Positions 23,681-32,896 of a stretch of 35,061 bases of DNA are shown here, piece after piece. The stretch is from Robiginitomaculum sp. (GTDB taxonomy: Bacteria; Pseudomonadota; Alphaproteobacteria; Caulobacterales; Maricaulaceae), in NCBI GenBank assembly GCA_023301505.1, contig JALZUP010000395.1:1-35061 (forward strand). Reading direction: 5' to 3'. The notes under the pieces were generated by a model, which saw only the letters and a program-made list of their open reading frames with translations, had not been told where the DNA came from and searched no databases. How positions within the stretch are numbered: the first letter of the stretch is position 1; every line of letters begins with the position of its first letter. The position numbers and the translations under genes were made by a program.

Positions 23681-24646
23681 CTAGCTCGCGAAGGATTCAC
23701 CAATACGCATAACAGCTGGCGTTAGGATAACGATAAATAGAACCGGTAGGAAGAAGACGATCATCGGCACGGTCAATTTAGCGGGAAGAGCTGCCGCTTT
23801 TTTCTCGGCTTGCAAAACTCTAAGCTGGCGGTTTTCATCCGCCATTGTCCGCAATGTCTGCCCTAGCGGCGTACCATAGCGCTCTGACTGAACCAAAGCT
23901 GTAGACACAGCCCGAATGCCAACATGATTATTACGGCGACCTAAATTCTCATAGGCTTGCCGGCGGCTTTGCAGATAAGATAGCTCTGCTGTTGTAATTG
24001 AAAACTCTTCGGCTAGCTCGATAGAGCCTTCCGCCATTTCAGACGATACGCGGCCAAAGGCAAGTTCGATAGACATGCCCGATTCCACACAAATCAACAA
24101 AAGATCGAGCGCGTCAGGAAAGGCTGGCAAAATAGCGGCTTGGCGTTTGCCCGCTTTGTTTTTGAGATAAATATTAGGGGCGTAATAACCAAGGAGCACC
24201 GAGGCGATCATCGCGAAAATAGTGTTAAATGGCGGCCAGTCCAAAGGGTTTAAGATGACAAAGTAAAGCAAGCCAAAAATACCAAACGCAATCGGCAAGG
24301 CGAGGCGAAAGAAATAGAAAAGCTGTAAAGGGCGTGATCCGCGAAGACCTGCCTGCATTAATTTATCGCGCAAATCTGGCGCCGCCAATAGCCGTTCTAG
24401 GCTAAGATTGTCCACAATGTTTTTAACAAAGCCGTTTGACTCTCCGCGCAATCCATTATTTTTCTGCAAGCCATCAAGATGGGCTTTGCGTAATGTGTCA
24501 CGTTCTGACAGGACGGACTTCATACGTTTTTTAGTTTTATCACCAGCAAGCATAGGAGATACGAGTGTGTAAACCGTCGCCATCATGAGCAAGGCAAGAC
24601 CGCCAGCAAAGACGTTACGAAACATATCAATAGATGCTTGTTCCAT
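23681..24646 (-). CDS. tadC: Tad pilus inner-membrane platform protein TadC
   Basis: This is a 321-residue type II secretion F-domain protein. Hydrophobic helices lie near the N-terminus (FAGGLALLMMATVYTLVSPML), mid-chain (PLQLFYFFRLALPIAFGIFGLLYFVIL and IFAMIASVLLGYYAPNIYL) and at the C-terminus (KLTVPMIVFFLPVLFIVILTPAVM). The cytoplasmic F domain has ILPAFPDALDLLLICVESGMSIELAFGRVSSEMA and the matching SERYGTPLGQTLRTMADENR. With TadB it forms the platform that couples the CpaF motor to pilus assembly. ATG 24646 has AGGAG upstream, and it lies eight bases after tadB. It is the last gene of the cpa operon. Confidence 0.95.
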   Translation of the reverse strand: MEQASIDMFRNVFAGGLALLMMATVYTLVSPMLAGDKTKKRMKSVLSERDTLRKAHLDGLQKNNGLRGESNGFVKNIVDNLSLERLLAAPDLRDKLMQAGLRGSRPLQLFYFFRLALPIAFGIFGLLYFVILNPLDWPPFNTIFAMIASVLLGYYAPNIYLKNKAGKRQAAILPAFPDALDLLLICVESGMSIELAFGRVSSEMAEGSIELAEEFSITTAELSYLQSRRQAYENLGRRNNHVGIRAVSTALVQSERYGTPLGQTLRTMADENRQLRVLQAEKKAAALPAKLTVPMIVFFLPVLFIVILTPAVMRIGESFAS

Positions 24647-24654
24647 ATCGGCTC

Positions 24655-25644
24655 CTAGAACTTAAAGTTAATCATTTTACGCATGACCATAATACCAGCC
24701 AGCATCATCCCAGCGCCAATCATCAGATTGCGGTGGCCTGTCGGGGTCGTATAAAGTTCATGCATATAATCAGGCGAGCTGAGGGTCACCAAAATCATAA
24801 CGCCGGGCGGCAAGCAGCCAATAATAATGGCAGAGGCTTTGGCCTCAGCCGCAAGCGCTTTAATCTTCTCACGCAGCATTTTTCTTCCGCGCAGCACATT
24901 GGATAGATTGGCAAGAGCTTCGCCCAAATTACCACCCGTTGAGCGCTGAATATTTAACACAGTCGAGAAAAATTTAACTTCAGGCAAAGGCATGCGCTCA
25001 TACATACGCTCAAGACATGTCTCAATAGGCACGCCCACAGCTTCGGCTTCAACTAAATGTGCAAATTCTGTTCGCACGGGTTCAGGCGATTCATGCGCAA
25101 TGATCTTCATACAATCGCCAAGGGGTAGACCTGTACGCACGCCGCGCACGATAATATCCATAGCGTTTGAAAAATTTTGCGAAAACTTCTTATGCCGGCT
25201 ACCAATAGCCATAGATAAAATCCAGCGCGGTATGCCAAATCCAACGACACCCCCAGCAGCACCGACCATCCAAAGTGGCGATTTAAATAAAAATGCTAGG
25301 CCCGCAGCAATGATGCCAATGATGACGCTAATCATTGTGAAGGTTTGAGCTGTCATCGACCAATCGGCTTGGATGAGCAAAGATTTAAGTTTTTTACGGT
25401 TTTTCTCATTATCTTTTTTGCGTGATTCCAGATCACCCAAAGACTGCTCAATTTGTTTACGGCGATTATTATCGCTATTATCAGTCTTTAAAAACGAAAA
25501 AAGTCCTTTGTTAGAATTTCGTCCGCTGGTCAAAGAGGCCTTACGTTTTTTAGCCGCGCCAGATTCATTATCGCCCAGCAGAAGCATGCCTAATAGCACG
25601 ACGAAACCAACGCCGGCTATGCCCATAAGTGTGCCTTCATCCAT
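24655..25644 (-). CDS. tadB: Tad pilus inner-membrane platform protein TadB
   Basis: This is a 329-residue type II secretion F-domain protein. An N-terminal helix (LMGIAGVGFVVLLGMLLLG) leads to a charged cytoplasmic stretch (QIEQSLGDLESRKKDNEKNRKKLKSLLIQADWSMTAQ), two central helices, then the F domain. This contains FSNAMDIIVRGVRTGLPLGDCMKIIAHESPEPVRTEF and FSTVLNIQRSTGGNLGEALANLSNVLR. A final helix pair follows. It is the partner of TadC. ATG 25644 starts seven bases after the cpaF stop; an in-frame ATG at 25668 would overlap cpaF and is less likely. Confidence 0.95.
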   Translation of the reverse strand: MDEGTLMGIAGVGFVVLLGMLLLGDNESGAAKKRKASLTSGRNSNKGLFSFLKTDNSDNNRRKQIEQSLGDLESRKKDNEKNRKKLKSLLIQADWSMTAQTFTMISVIIGIIAAGLAFLFKSPLWMVGAAGGVVGFGIPRWILSMAIGSRHKKFSQNFSNAMDIIVRGVRTGLPLGDCMKIIAHESPEPVRTEFAHLVEAEAVGVPIETCLERMYERMPLPEVKFFSTVLNIQRSTGGNLGEALANLSNVLRGRKMLREKIKALAAEAKASAIIIGCLPPGVMILVTLSSPDYMHELYTTPTGHRNLMIGAGMMLAGIMVMRKMINFKF

Positions 25645-25651
25645 GGCTAGC

Positions 25652-27088
25652 CTAACTCCCTGCTTCATCTAGCGCTTCGGCTAGATCTTTTTCTAAGTTG
25701 AAGTAGCGGGCGCGGTCCCAGAAATTTGGCCGCGCAATACCTGTAGACTTATGCGCGCCGATAATTTTACCATTCGCATCTTCGCCTTCAATCTCATATG
25801 AGAGCAAATCTTGGGTCACGACGACATCGCCCTCCATGCCCAGCACTTCGGTAATTTTTGTAATGCGGCGAGAGCCATCGCGCAGACGCGCGGCCTGTAC
25901 GATAATATCAACAGAGCCCGTAATCATTTCGCGGATAGTTTTCATCGGCAAATTAAAGCCGCCCATCGTAATCATGGACTCCATCCGTGATAAAGCCTCA
26001 CGCGGGGAGTTAGCATGGAGCGTTCCCATAGAGCCATCATGGCCTGTATTCATAGCTTGCAAAAGGTCAAAGGCTTCGGGGCCACGCACCTCACCCACGA
26101 TAATACGTTCAGGACGCATCCGCAGACAGTTTTTAACCAAATCCGTCATGGTCACCTTACCCTTGCCCTCAAGGTTTGGAGGACGGGTTTCAAGGCGCAC
26201 AACATGCGGCTGTTGAAGTTGCAATTCGGCCGAATCTTCGCAAGTAATAATCCGCTCATCAGGATGAATAAAGGCCGTCAAACAGTTTAAAAGCGTTGTC
26301 TTACCAGAACCTGTACCGCCAGAAATAAGGATATTACAGCGGCAGGCTCCAATGATAGACAGGACACGCGCGCCAGCAGGCGAGATAGACTTAAACTGAA
26401 CCAAATTATCAATGGTGAGTTTATCGCGTTTAAATTTACGAATCGTCAGTGTCGGCCCATCAATAGCCAAAGGCGGGGCAATCACATTAACACGAGAGCC
26501 ATCAAGCAAACGCGCATCACAAATTGGACTCGCCTCATCAACGCGGCGGCCCACTTGGGACACAATACGTTGGCAAATATTCATGAGCTGTTGATTATCT
26601 CTAAACCGAATATTGGTTTTTTCCATCTGTCCATCGACCTCGATAAACACATGTTTTGCGCCATTGACCATCACATCGGCAATATCATCACGCGCCAATA
26701 AAGGCTCAAGCGGGCCATAGCCCAAAATGTCATCACAAATTTCAACAATGAGCTGATTTTGTTCGGCGACAGACAAGCGCACATTGCGAATGGCAATGAT
26801 CTCATCAACAATTGTTTTAATCTCTTCACGGGCGCGTTGAGGCTCCATTCCTGCGAGGGCAGAAATATCAATTGTCTCAAAAAGAGCGTTAAAAATTGTG
26901 GCTTTCGTATCGTAATAAGCCTCAGAAACTTCGGCATTTGACGAAGATGAGCTCCCAGGGGGCGGCGTAATTGCTGTGCTTGCCGAGGCCGCTGGCGCTG
27001 GTTTTTCCGCAGGCGCAGCGCTTGGCGCAGCGGGGTTTTTATCTAAGGCTACAGCGGCAGCGCCGCCTTCTGAGCGTTTACCAAACAT
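25652..27088 (-). CDS. cpaF: Tad pilus assembly ATPase CpaF/TadA
   Basis: This is the 478-residue secretion motor of the GspE/VirB11 superfamily that drives Flp pilus extension, and in Caulobacter retraction too. A Pro/Ala/Ser-rich N-terminus (about 50 residues) precedes the N-terminal domain. Walker A is GGTGSGKT at residues 257-264. The Asp box ([13 protein letters not shown]), Walker B region ([19 protein letters not shown]) and His box ([21 protein letters not shown]) follow. It is cytoplasmic, docking on TadB/TadC. ATG 27088 lies six bases after cpaE. Confidence 0.97.
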   Translation of the reverse strand: MFGKRSEGGAAAVALDKNPAAPSAAPAEKPAPAASASTAITPPPGSSSSSNAEVSEAYYDTKATIFNALFETIDISALAGMEPQRAREEIKTIVDEIIAIRNVRLSVAEQNQLIVEICDDILGYGPLEPLLARDDIADVMVNGAKHVFIEVDGQMEKTNIRFRDNQQLMNICQRIVSQVGRRVDEASPICDARLLDGSRVNVIAPPLAIDGPTLTIRKFKRDKLTIDNLVQFKSISPAGARVLSIIGACRCNILISGGTGSGKTTLLNCLTAFIHPDERIITCEDSAELQLQQPHVVRLETRPPNLEGKGKVTMTDLVKNCLRMRPERIIVGEVRGPEAFDLLQAMNTGHDGSMGTLHANSPREALSRMESMITMGGFNLPMKTIREMITGSVDIIVQAARLRDGSRRITKITEVLGMEGDVVVTQDLLSYEIEGEDANGKIIGAHKSTGIARPNFWDRARYFNLEKDLAEALDEAGS

Positions 27089-27094
27089 GCGCGA

Positions 27095-28849
27095 CTACTT
27101 CTTTTTCTTTTTCAATTTAGCCAAGAGTGAACTTTTGGCACTTGCGCGCCCAGTTTGCTTTGACCCCAACTCGAAAGAGCCAGTCTTAAGACGGTTACCA
27201 ATAAATTCAAATCCAGCCACGGCTTTGCTGTCCGTCTTCATATCCGCCAACATTTTACCGTCATTTGCCGCTTGCGCGTAAATAACCGGCTCAAATGGAA
27301 GTACTAAAGAAGGCTCTAACCCTAGAGCTGTCGCAAAATCTTTAACTGGAATTTCTGGCGTTTTGGGCACGCCTGTCTTGTTTAAAATCAAAATAGGATC
27401 AGCGTCATTGGGGCGTTCCGAACGTAAAAAATCAATCAGATTTTTTGCATTGCGCAAATTCGCCAAATCTGGCGCCGCTGTGATAACCACATCATCGGCT
27501 CCGATGAGAGTTTGGCTTGTCCATTTTGACCAATAATGCGGCAAATCCAATACCGCCAAAGGTGATATTTTACGTATGCCTTCAATAATAGCTTCAAAAG
27601 CTTCAGCATTTTCCATGGCCGCATTATTCAATGACGCGCCAGCAGGCAGGATAGATAAGGTCTCTGAATGACGCACCATAATACGGTCAAGCAATGTCTC
27701 ATCCAAACGGTCTGGAACAGCCAGAGCTTCTTCTAGGCCTTGAACATTATCATAATTAAAGTCTAATCCAGTTGTGCCCCATGTCGCATCAAGATCAATC
27801 AAAGATGTCTCTTGGCTATGCGCCGTAGATAAGGCCCATGCTACATTATGGGCCATTGTCGAAGACCCGACCCCGCCTTTGGCTCCAAAAAAGGCCGTTA
27901 CGCGGCCCGTAAATGGCTTATCTGGATCAACATAAATTTCAGATAGAGAGCGGATCAAAGTCAAAGGATGGAATGGCGGCACGAGATAATCGCTAACGCC
28001 TTTCTCCATAAGCTCGCGGTAGAGGCGAATATCATTTGTTGCGCCAATAACGACAACTTTTGTATCCGCGTCGCAAACAGATGCAAGGCTTTCAAGCTGA
28101 GCAAAAAGCTCTGCGCCGCGCAGACCGCTTTCAATTAAAATCAAGCTGGGCGTTGTTTCGCTGCGGTAAAAGTCTACAGCCGCGACAAGGCCGCCCATAT
28201 ATACTTTCATATTAGTGCGCGCCATGCGCCAATCGCGCGTCGTCGCTTGAATCGCGCCAGCTGTTTCAGGGCGATCACAAAAGGCATGAATTGAAATGGC
28301 GGGTAGAGCTAGCTCTCCCTCTTCACGCTTTCCGCCGGTTGGCTGAGGCGCTTGAATAGGAGACATTTGTCCATGTGGAACTTGCCCCGGAGCGCCCATA
28401 GCAGGATGTGCGGGCGCAAGTGGTTGACCCTGAATCTGGCCCTGATGTGGCATTTGACCCTGTTGCGGCTGAGCATAGGCTGGCGGCATTTGCGCGGGAT
28501 TCATTTGACCTTGTTGCGGCATAGCTGGGCGCGGCATGACTTGCTGAGGCATTCCTTGTTGGGGCATCCCTTGCTGAGGCATTGCTTGCCGGGGCATAGG
28601 CGCAGGCATCGCGCCGGGACGCGCTTGCTGTCCTGCAACTAATTGCGGCATAACTTGTCCGCCCCCATAAGGCATTTGCTGAGAAGGCATTTGTTGAGAT
28701 GGCATTGCAACAGGCACCCCCATTGCGCCCATAGCTTGGGGCGGTATTGGGTGACCTTGCATGGGAGAAGCTTGCTGTGGACTAGGAGCCGCGCTTGGTT
28801 GCGCCTGCTCTGCACTATTTGCTGCTTTCTTTTTTTTCCAGCTTTTCAT
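27095..28849 (-). CDS. cpaE: Tad pilus localisation ATPase CpaE/TadZ
   Basis: This 584-residue protein positions and organises the pilus machine. Residues 1-175 are low-complexity, rich in Gln, Met and Pro, with PQQGM repeats. Residues about 185-310 form an atypical receiver domain. Where phosphoacceptor Asp is expected the sequence reads LILIESGLRG, with Glu in place of Asp, so phosphorylation there is unlikely. A ParA/MinD-like ATPase domain follows, with the deviant Walker A GAKGGVGSST at about 322-331, SLIDLDATWGTTGLDF, and LAVLDLPHYWSKWT. The chain ends in a run of Lys. ATG 28849 has AAGGT upstream. Confidence 0.94.
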   Translation of the reverse strand: MKSWKKKKAANSAEQAQPSAAPSPQQASPMQGHPIPPQAMGAMGVPVAMPSQQMPSQQMPYGGGQVMPQLVAGQQARPGAMPAPMPRQAMPQQGMPQQGMPQQVMPRPAMPQQGQMNPAQMPPAYAQPQQGQMPHQGQIQGQPLAPAHPAMGAPGQVPHGQMSPIQAPQPTGGKREEGELALPAISIHAFCDRPETAGAIQATTRDWRMARTNMKVYMGGLVAAVDFYRSETTPSLILIESGLRGAELFAQLESLASVCDADTKVVVIGATNDIRLYRELMEKGVSDYLVPPFHPLTLIRSLSEIYVDPDKPFTGRVTAFFGAKGGVGSSTMAHNVAWALSTAHSQETSLIDLDATWGTTGLDFNYDNVQGLEEALAVPDRLDETLLDRIMVRHSETLSILPAGASLNNAAMENAEAFEAIIEGIRKISPLAVLDLPHYWSKWTSQTLIGADDVVITAAPDLANLRNAKNLIDFLRSERPNDADPILILNKTGVPKTPEIPVKDFATALGLEPSLVLPFEPVIYAQAANDGKMLADMKTDSKAVAGFEFIGNRLKTGSFELGSKQTGRASAKSSLLAKLKKKKK

Positions 28850-28910
28850 GTCTTTACCTTCTAGTGACCCCTACAGGCCTTAAATTTAACTTCCGCTATA
28901 TATCTGCCCC

Positions 28911-28932
28911 AATATTTAAACCTTCAAATATT
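28911..28932. repeat. AT-rich inverted repeat in the cpaD-cpaE spacer
   Basis: AATATTT (28911-28917) and AAATATT (28926-28932) flank eight bases in the 90-bp gap between cpaD and cpaE. It could be a weak attenuator or an RNA-processing site that sets gene dosage in the operon. Confidence 0.5.
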
Positions 28933-28939
28933 AAGATAT

Positions 28940-29575
28940 TTAGTTGTCTAAGCCCTCTTGATAATCAAGGATGGCTTGATTGCTTCTAACATTGTCTCGC
29001 GGATCCAATTGCGGGTTTTCCAATAATTGGCGTGGATCTGAAATCATAGCGCCTAAATTTGCTTGCGCGACGCAGCCAAAATTCGGCCAAGTTTGATTTG
29101 TATATGTACGCGTCACATCTTGCGTAACACCGCAGTCCATTGGCACGACAGCCAAGCGGCGAAAGGACATAACAAGGGGCGCAGGCGCTCCGGCTGGAAC
29201 ATAATATTGACCCGTTTGAACGGGGGCTCCTGAAAGTCCAGCTTGCCGCATCAAATTTTGAATTTCGCTCTGCGCTTGGCGCATTCCATTAGATCCAGCC
29301 GCATTGCTTGGAACATTCAAATAGATCCCGCCATCACCTTCTTGGCCATAAAGACCTATAAATTGGCGCATTGCGCTTCTGTCACGCGCGGTCAAATTTG
29401 TGCCCTCATCACGTATATATAATTCCATACGTTCAAATGTTTCCGCGATAGGAACTTTATGACGTGTGTCAAAGGGAGCAATCGTTTCTATTGCAGGCGT
29501 GCAGGCGTGCAATGTCCCCATAACAGCTATCAAAGCGAGAGCTGTTAGACCTTTAGATTTTGCAGAAAATAACAC
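28940..29575 (-). CDS. cpaD: Tad pilus assembly lipoprotein CpaD
   Basis: This is a 211-residue lipoprotein. KGLTALALIAVMGTLHAC is a signal peptide ending in a lipobox (LHAC). The mature part carries TIAPFDTRHKVPIAETFERMELYIRDEGTNLTARDR and the CpaD signature MDCGVTQDVTRTYTNQTWPNFGCVAQANLGAMISDPRQLLEN. It lies in the outer membrane with the CpaC secretin. The start is GTG 29575, supported by AAGGAG eight bases upstream. It sits 22 bases after cpaC. Confidence 0.94.
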   Translation of the reverse strand: MLFSAKSKGLTALALIAVMGTLHACTPAIETIAPFDTRHKVPIAETFERMELYIRDEGTNLTARDRSAMRQFIGLYGQEGDGGIYLNVPSNAAGSNGMRQAQSEIQNLMRQAGLSGAPVQTGQYYVPAGAPAPLVMSFRRLAVVPMDCGVTQDVTRTYTNQTWPNFGCVAQANLGAMISDPRQLLENPQLDPRDNVRSNQAILDYQEGLDN

Positions 29576-29597
29576 TTATACCACTCCTTCAACCAGC

Positions 29598-31043
29598 CTA
29601 GTCAACCACATGGCCAAATGGCCCCTGCAGAGAACGCCCCGTCACATTTGCACCAGGTTTGCTATAAATTTTATTAAGACGACCGAGTAACAAAGTTTCG
29701 CGATCGTTAGCAGACACAAAACCATCAAGCGGCGTTTGCAATTTATCAGGATGAACAGGGTCAACCAAATAAGGCGTGACCATGATGACAAGCTCGGTCT
29801 GAGTTGAGTTATCATCGCGACTTCTAAACAAAGCGCCAAGACCTGGCACATCTTTAAGGCCCGGTGTGCCGTCACTAGATTGACGCACCTCTTCACGGAT
29901 AAGTCCAGCAATCACAAGACTTCCGCCAGCAGGAAGCTCAACCGTTGTACTTGCTGAGCGTGTGCGCAGACCTAAAATATCGGCGGTAGCGCCTTCATTA
30001 CTTGGCTCGGAAACTTCTGTGTCAATTTCCAAGGAAATACGGTTCTCACTTAAAACAGTTGGCGTGAAATCAAGTGAAACACCAAAGTCTTTAAACTCGA
30101 AACTTCGTTGAGACTGGCCTAAATCATCAATAGAGACACCGCTAGCGACAGGAAATTCACCGCCTGCTTCAAAACTCGCAGTTTCGCCAGATATAGCTGT
30201 CAATGTCGGCTCTGCTTTCGTGCGCACGAGGCCAACGCGTTCTAAAGCCTGAAGCGTTGCCCCAAGCTGGTCAATTGAACCGCTCCCACTATTGACATAA
30301 TTAACGCCGCCCTGAAATCCGCCTTGCGCTGCAATACTTGCATCATTGATTAAAGAGACAGTGGAATCGCCGATTTGGCCAATCGCGCTCAAATCAATGC
30401 CCATTTGCTTGGTCACGCTGCGCTGCATTTCAACAATGCGGACTTTAAGCATAACTTGCTCGCGGCCTTGTAAGCTCATCAAATTGACGATTTCGCCACT
30501 ACCAGTGCCCTGCCCACCCGCTTCATTCATCCAAATTCCTGCCAATTTCATGACGGCGTCCGTTGCCGCCGCATTAGCGATAGGGCCAGAGAGCAAAATA
30601 TTATTATTTACACTGGTCACCTCAACCTCATTGCCAGGCAAGTGACGATCAATCAGTCCCTTAAGTCCAGCCAGATCGCGCTCAACCCGAATATCTAAAT
30701 TTAGCAATTCATTGCCAGACTGGCCGTAAATATAAGCATTCGTTTGGCCCGTTTCGCGGCCAATCATCATGACACGATTAGAGGTGTGAACAAGGCTTTC
30801 AACAATTTCTGGATCAGAAACAATGACATCACCCATAGCTTCAGGAAGCTCGATGATTGTTGACTTTCCATATGGCAAGATTACTGAGCGCGATGTCGCG
30901 CTTTGGCCACTTGTCTGAACAGTTGCGTAAGACTGGCCTCCTGCAGCATGAACAACAGAGCCGTAACCCAAGCCAGCAAAGCTAGCGCCAACAAGGCAAG
31001 CTACTGAAATATATAATTTATTTTTCATAGATCCTGTTTTCAT
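29598..31043 (-). CDS. cpaC: Tad pilus secretin CpaC/RcpA
   Basis: This is a 481-residue outer-membrane secretin forming the pilus pore. It has a signal peptide (ISVACLVGASFAGLGYGSVVHA). The pilus N-terminal domain (SVILPYGKSTIIELPEAMGDVIVSDPEIVES...VMMIGRETGQTNAYIYGQSGNELL) is followed by a BON-like domain (LKGLIDRHLPGNEVEVTSVNNNILLSGPI). The secretin core follows: VMLKVRIVEMQRSVTKQMGIDL, RTKAEPTLTAISGETASFEAGGEFPV, VELPAGGSLVIAGLIREEV, and LGALFRSRDDNSTQTELVIMVTPYLVDP. An ATG at 31028 is an alternative start. It begins one base after the cpaB stop. Confidence 0.97.
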   Translation of the reverse strand: MKTGSMKNKLYISVACLVGASFAGLGYGSVVHAAGGQSYATVQTSGQSATSRSVILPYGKSTIIELPEAMGDVIVSDPEIVESLVHTSNRVMMIGRETGQTNAYIYGQSGNELLNLDIRVERDLAGLKGLIDRHLPGNEVEVTSVNNNILLSGPIANAAATDAVMKLAGIWMNEAGGQGTGSGEIVNLMSLQGREQVMLKVRIVEMQRSVTKQMGIDLSAIGQIGDSTVSLINDASIAAQGGFQGGVNYVNSGSGSIDQLGATLQALERVGLVRTKAEPTLTAISGETASFEAGGEFPVASGVSIDDLGQSQRSFEFKDFGVSLDFTPTVLSENRISLEIDTEVSEPSNEGATADILGLRTRSASTTVELPAGGSLVIAGLIREEVRQSSDGTPGLKDVPGLGALFRSRDDNSTQTELVIMVTPYLVDPVHPDKLQTPLDGFVSANDRETLLLGRLNKIYSKPGANVTGRSLQGPFGHVVD

Positions 31044-31044
31044 C

Positions 31045-31869
31045 TTATTGACCTCTCAGCATAACTTGCTGACTTTCTCCGCCGCGATAGACGGTCATAC
31101 TGGCAATTTGTTCTTCCTCGGCTTTTTCCGTATTGGCATGGCTACGCGTCGCACGGCCGCGTTCATTAGACATTGGACGCAAGGTTAAAGAGAGCTCGCC
31201 TTCACTATCTGCAATTGTAAGGATTTCCGCATCTTCTTGAGTAAGCTCGAATGTGGCCATTGAACCCAACACAACGGCGCCATTATCTGGCCCAGGCTGA
31301 AAACTTTGATCAATTGATAAAACAGTGACATTTTCAAAGACGGTATCAGCCGCAAAACCTGTCGAGCCGGGTGAGGTAGACCGGCGGGTTGAAATAATAT
31401 CAACCCTATCACCAGGCGTAATAAAGCCCGCGGCCGCGCTGTCAGATGTTATGCGAATCGTCACCGCTCTATATCCAGGACGAATTAAAACAGACATGAC
31501 GCTGCGATTAGACGAATCAATAACTTTTCGAGTCGTAACAGGCTCACCTTCCGCCAATTCACTGCGTACAACAGCACTTAAATAGCTTTCAAGCGCATCA
31601 GGCGCGATGGCCCGATCAATAAAGACATCAGACACAGCCTCAGCAGGCCATTGTCGCCAAACCAACATTTCTGGCCCAACACGTGTGCCAACAGGCAATG
31701 TTTGATTGGCGACAAGAATGTCAGTCATAGGTGTTTCTTGCACCACTGGAGCTGGCGCAGCGGCCACCTCAACTGTCGGCGGCGGTGTGCCCAGTCTTTT
31801 CATCTGGACGAACATGAAACCACCGAGGACGATTAGTCCCCCTAAAAGTGCAATTTTTTTTGTATCCAT
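31045..31869 (-). CDS. cpaB: Tad pilus assembly protein CpaB/RcpC
   Basis: This is a 274-residue periplasmic protein anchored by one N-terminal helix (KKIALLGGLIVLGGFMFVQM). The SAF domain (MTDILVANQTLPVGTRVGPEMLVWRQWPAEAVSDVFID) and the RcpC region (SVLIRPGYRAVTIRITSDSAAAGFITPGDRVDIISTRR) are typical. The family is thought to stabilise or guide the secretin channel. ATG 31869 has AAGG nine bases upstream and puts the membrane helix at the N-terminus; ATG 31890 and an upstream start at 31926 are alternatives. Confidence 0.94.
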   Translation of the reverse strand: MDTKKIALLGGLIVLGGFMFVQMKRLGTPPPTVEVAAAPAPVVQETPMTDILVANQTLPVGTRVGPEMLVWRQWPAEAVSDVFIDRAIAPDALESYLSAVVRSELAEGEPVTTRKVIDSSNRSVMSVLIRPGYRAVTIRITSDSAAAGFITPGDRVDIISTRRSTSPGSTGFAADTVFENVTVLSIDQSFQPGPDNGAVVLGSMATFELTQEDAEILTIADSEGELSLTLRPMSNERGRATRSHANTEKAEEEQIASMTVYRGGESQQVMLRGQ

Positions 31870-31971
31870 TGGTCGTAACCTTAGCGTCATGTGATTTGGC
31901 TTGGTTATAGTTAACGACCTAATCAATAAAGCATGGTTAACAACTCGACTTTAAGTGACGAATTTCTTGAG

Positions 31972-32478
31972 TTAAATCAGGGATATGTTGTAAAAAATGG
32001 AACTTTGCGTCAATGTTAGGAGCGCAGCAGGGGCTAAAGCTAGGCCGTAAGGTATCTTTTTTTCATCTCTTAAAAGACGATGTACCCAGCCTGTTGTCGC
32101 CACCCTTACAGGTATAAATCGGCGAAGCAGCAAGATGCTGACGGCCACAACACCGCCAATAAGCGCCGTATATACAGCATAGGTAAATAGTTCCATCGGC
32201 AGCCACCAAAGAGAGGTTGCCGCAAATAATTTAGCATCACCGCCGCCAAGCCCGCCAATAGCAAACAAAGCCATCATCAAAAGCAGAGCGCCAAAACCAA
32301 CAAGTAAATGCATAGAAAATTCTGTCCAGCTAAGACCAGCAAAAGGCGCAATTAAAAAGAAGCCTATAACCAGTGAGAGACAAATTTTATTCTTAATCGT
32401 ATAGCTCGTTAAATCACACAGCGCGGCGAAGACGAGCGGCACGCCAAAAACGAAGGTCAATATTAACGGCATTGTCAT
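31972..32478 (-). CDS. cpaA: prepilin peptidase CpaA/TadV
   Basis: This is a 168-residue polytopic aspartic peptidase (A24 family) that cleaves leader peptides of the Flp pilin and pseudopilins. The two catalytic aspartates are visible: ALCDLTSYTIKN near the N-terminus, and the GxGD-type motif LGGGDAKLFAA. About six membrane helices are present. The small size without a methyltransferase domain is normal for TadV. ATG 32478 follows AGAGAG; the open frame extends to 32508 without a good ribosome site. It lies downstream of pilA past a terminator-like hairpin, so it receives only part of pilA transcription or has its own promoter. Confidence 0.94.
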   Translation of the reverse strand: MTMPLILTFVFGVPLVFAALCDLTSYTIKNKICLSLVIGFFLIAPFAGLSWTEFSMHLLVGFGALLLMMALFAIGGLGGGDAKLFAATSLWWLPMELFTYAVYTALIGGVVAVSILLLRRFIPVRVATTGWVHRLLRDEKKIPYGLALAPAALLTLTQSSIFYNISLI

Positions 32479-32638
32479 AGCTGATCTCTCTGTTGGGGCA
32501 ATAACCAAAATAGGAACCGCCTAATATCTATATATCAAAACAGACTTAACAGCGGGTTTATGCCGCGCTCAAACATATAATTATCTAATTAAATCATAGA
32601 CTTATAATAGAGGGCGGTTTTGTGTTACCCCCATAAGA

Positions 32639-32665
32639 AAAGCCGCCTCGAAATCGAGACGGCTT
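32639..32665 (-). terminator. terminator or attenuator between pilA and cpaA
   Basis: On the minus strand AAGCCGTCTCG pairs with CGAGGCGGCTT (11 bp, one U-G wobble) around loop ATTT, followed by TTCTT. It lies 30 bases past the pilA stop and would let pilin be made in excess of the assembly machinery. Confidence 0.85.
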
Positions 32666-32695
32666 CCCTTAAACAAAGTAGTTTAGCAGTAAAGC

Positions 32696-32896
32696 TTAAC
32701 CAGCTGTGTAGATACCTTGCTCTGCATTGGCATTGCCAACAGATGAGCTTAGGTTGTTAAATGTAGTCTCTAGGTTGTTACCAAGTAGGCTAGCAGCAGC
32801 GATGATACCAACAGCGATCAAAGCAGCGATTAGGCCATACTCAATAGCAGTTGCACCAGACTCGTCCGCGATAAAAGATTTCATAAATTTTTGCAT
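32696..32896 (-). CDS. pilA: Flp/PilA-family pilin
   Basis: This is a 66-residue prepilin, the major subunit of the Tad (type IVc) pilus. MQKFMKSFIADESG is a 14-residue leader ending in Gly. Cleavage by CpaA gives a mature 52-residue pilin starting ATAIEYGLIAALIAVG, with the conserved Glu5-Tyr6 of Flp pilins. A short variable C-terminus follows (NLSSSVGNANAEQGIYTAG). ATG 32896 has GGGAG seven bases upstream; an ATG at 32884 (MKSF) and an upstream extension to 32953 are less likely. It is the first gene of the operon, followed by a terminator that would favour high pilin output. Confidence 0.96.
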   Translation of the reverse strand: MQKFMKSFIADESGATAIEYGLIAALIAVGIIAAASLLGNNLETTFNNLSSSVGNANAEQGIYTAG

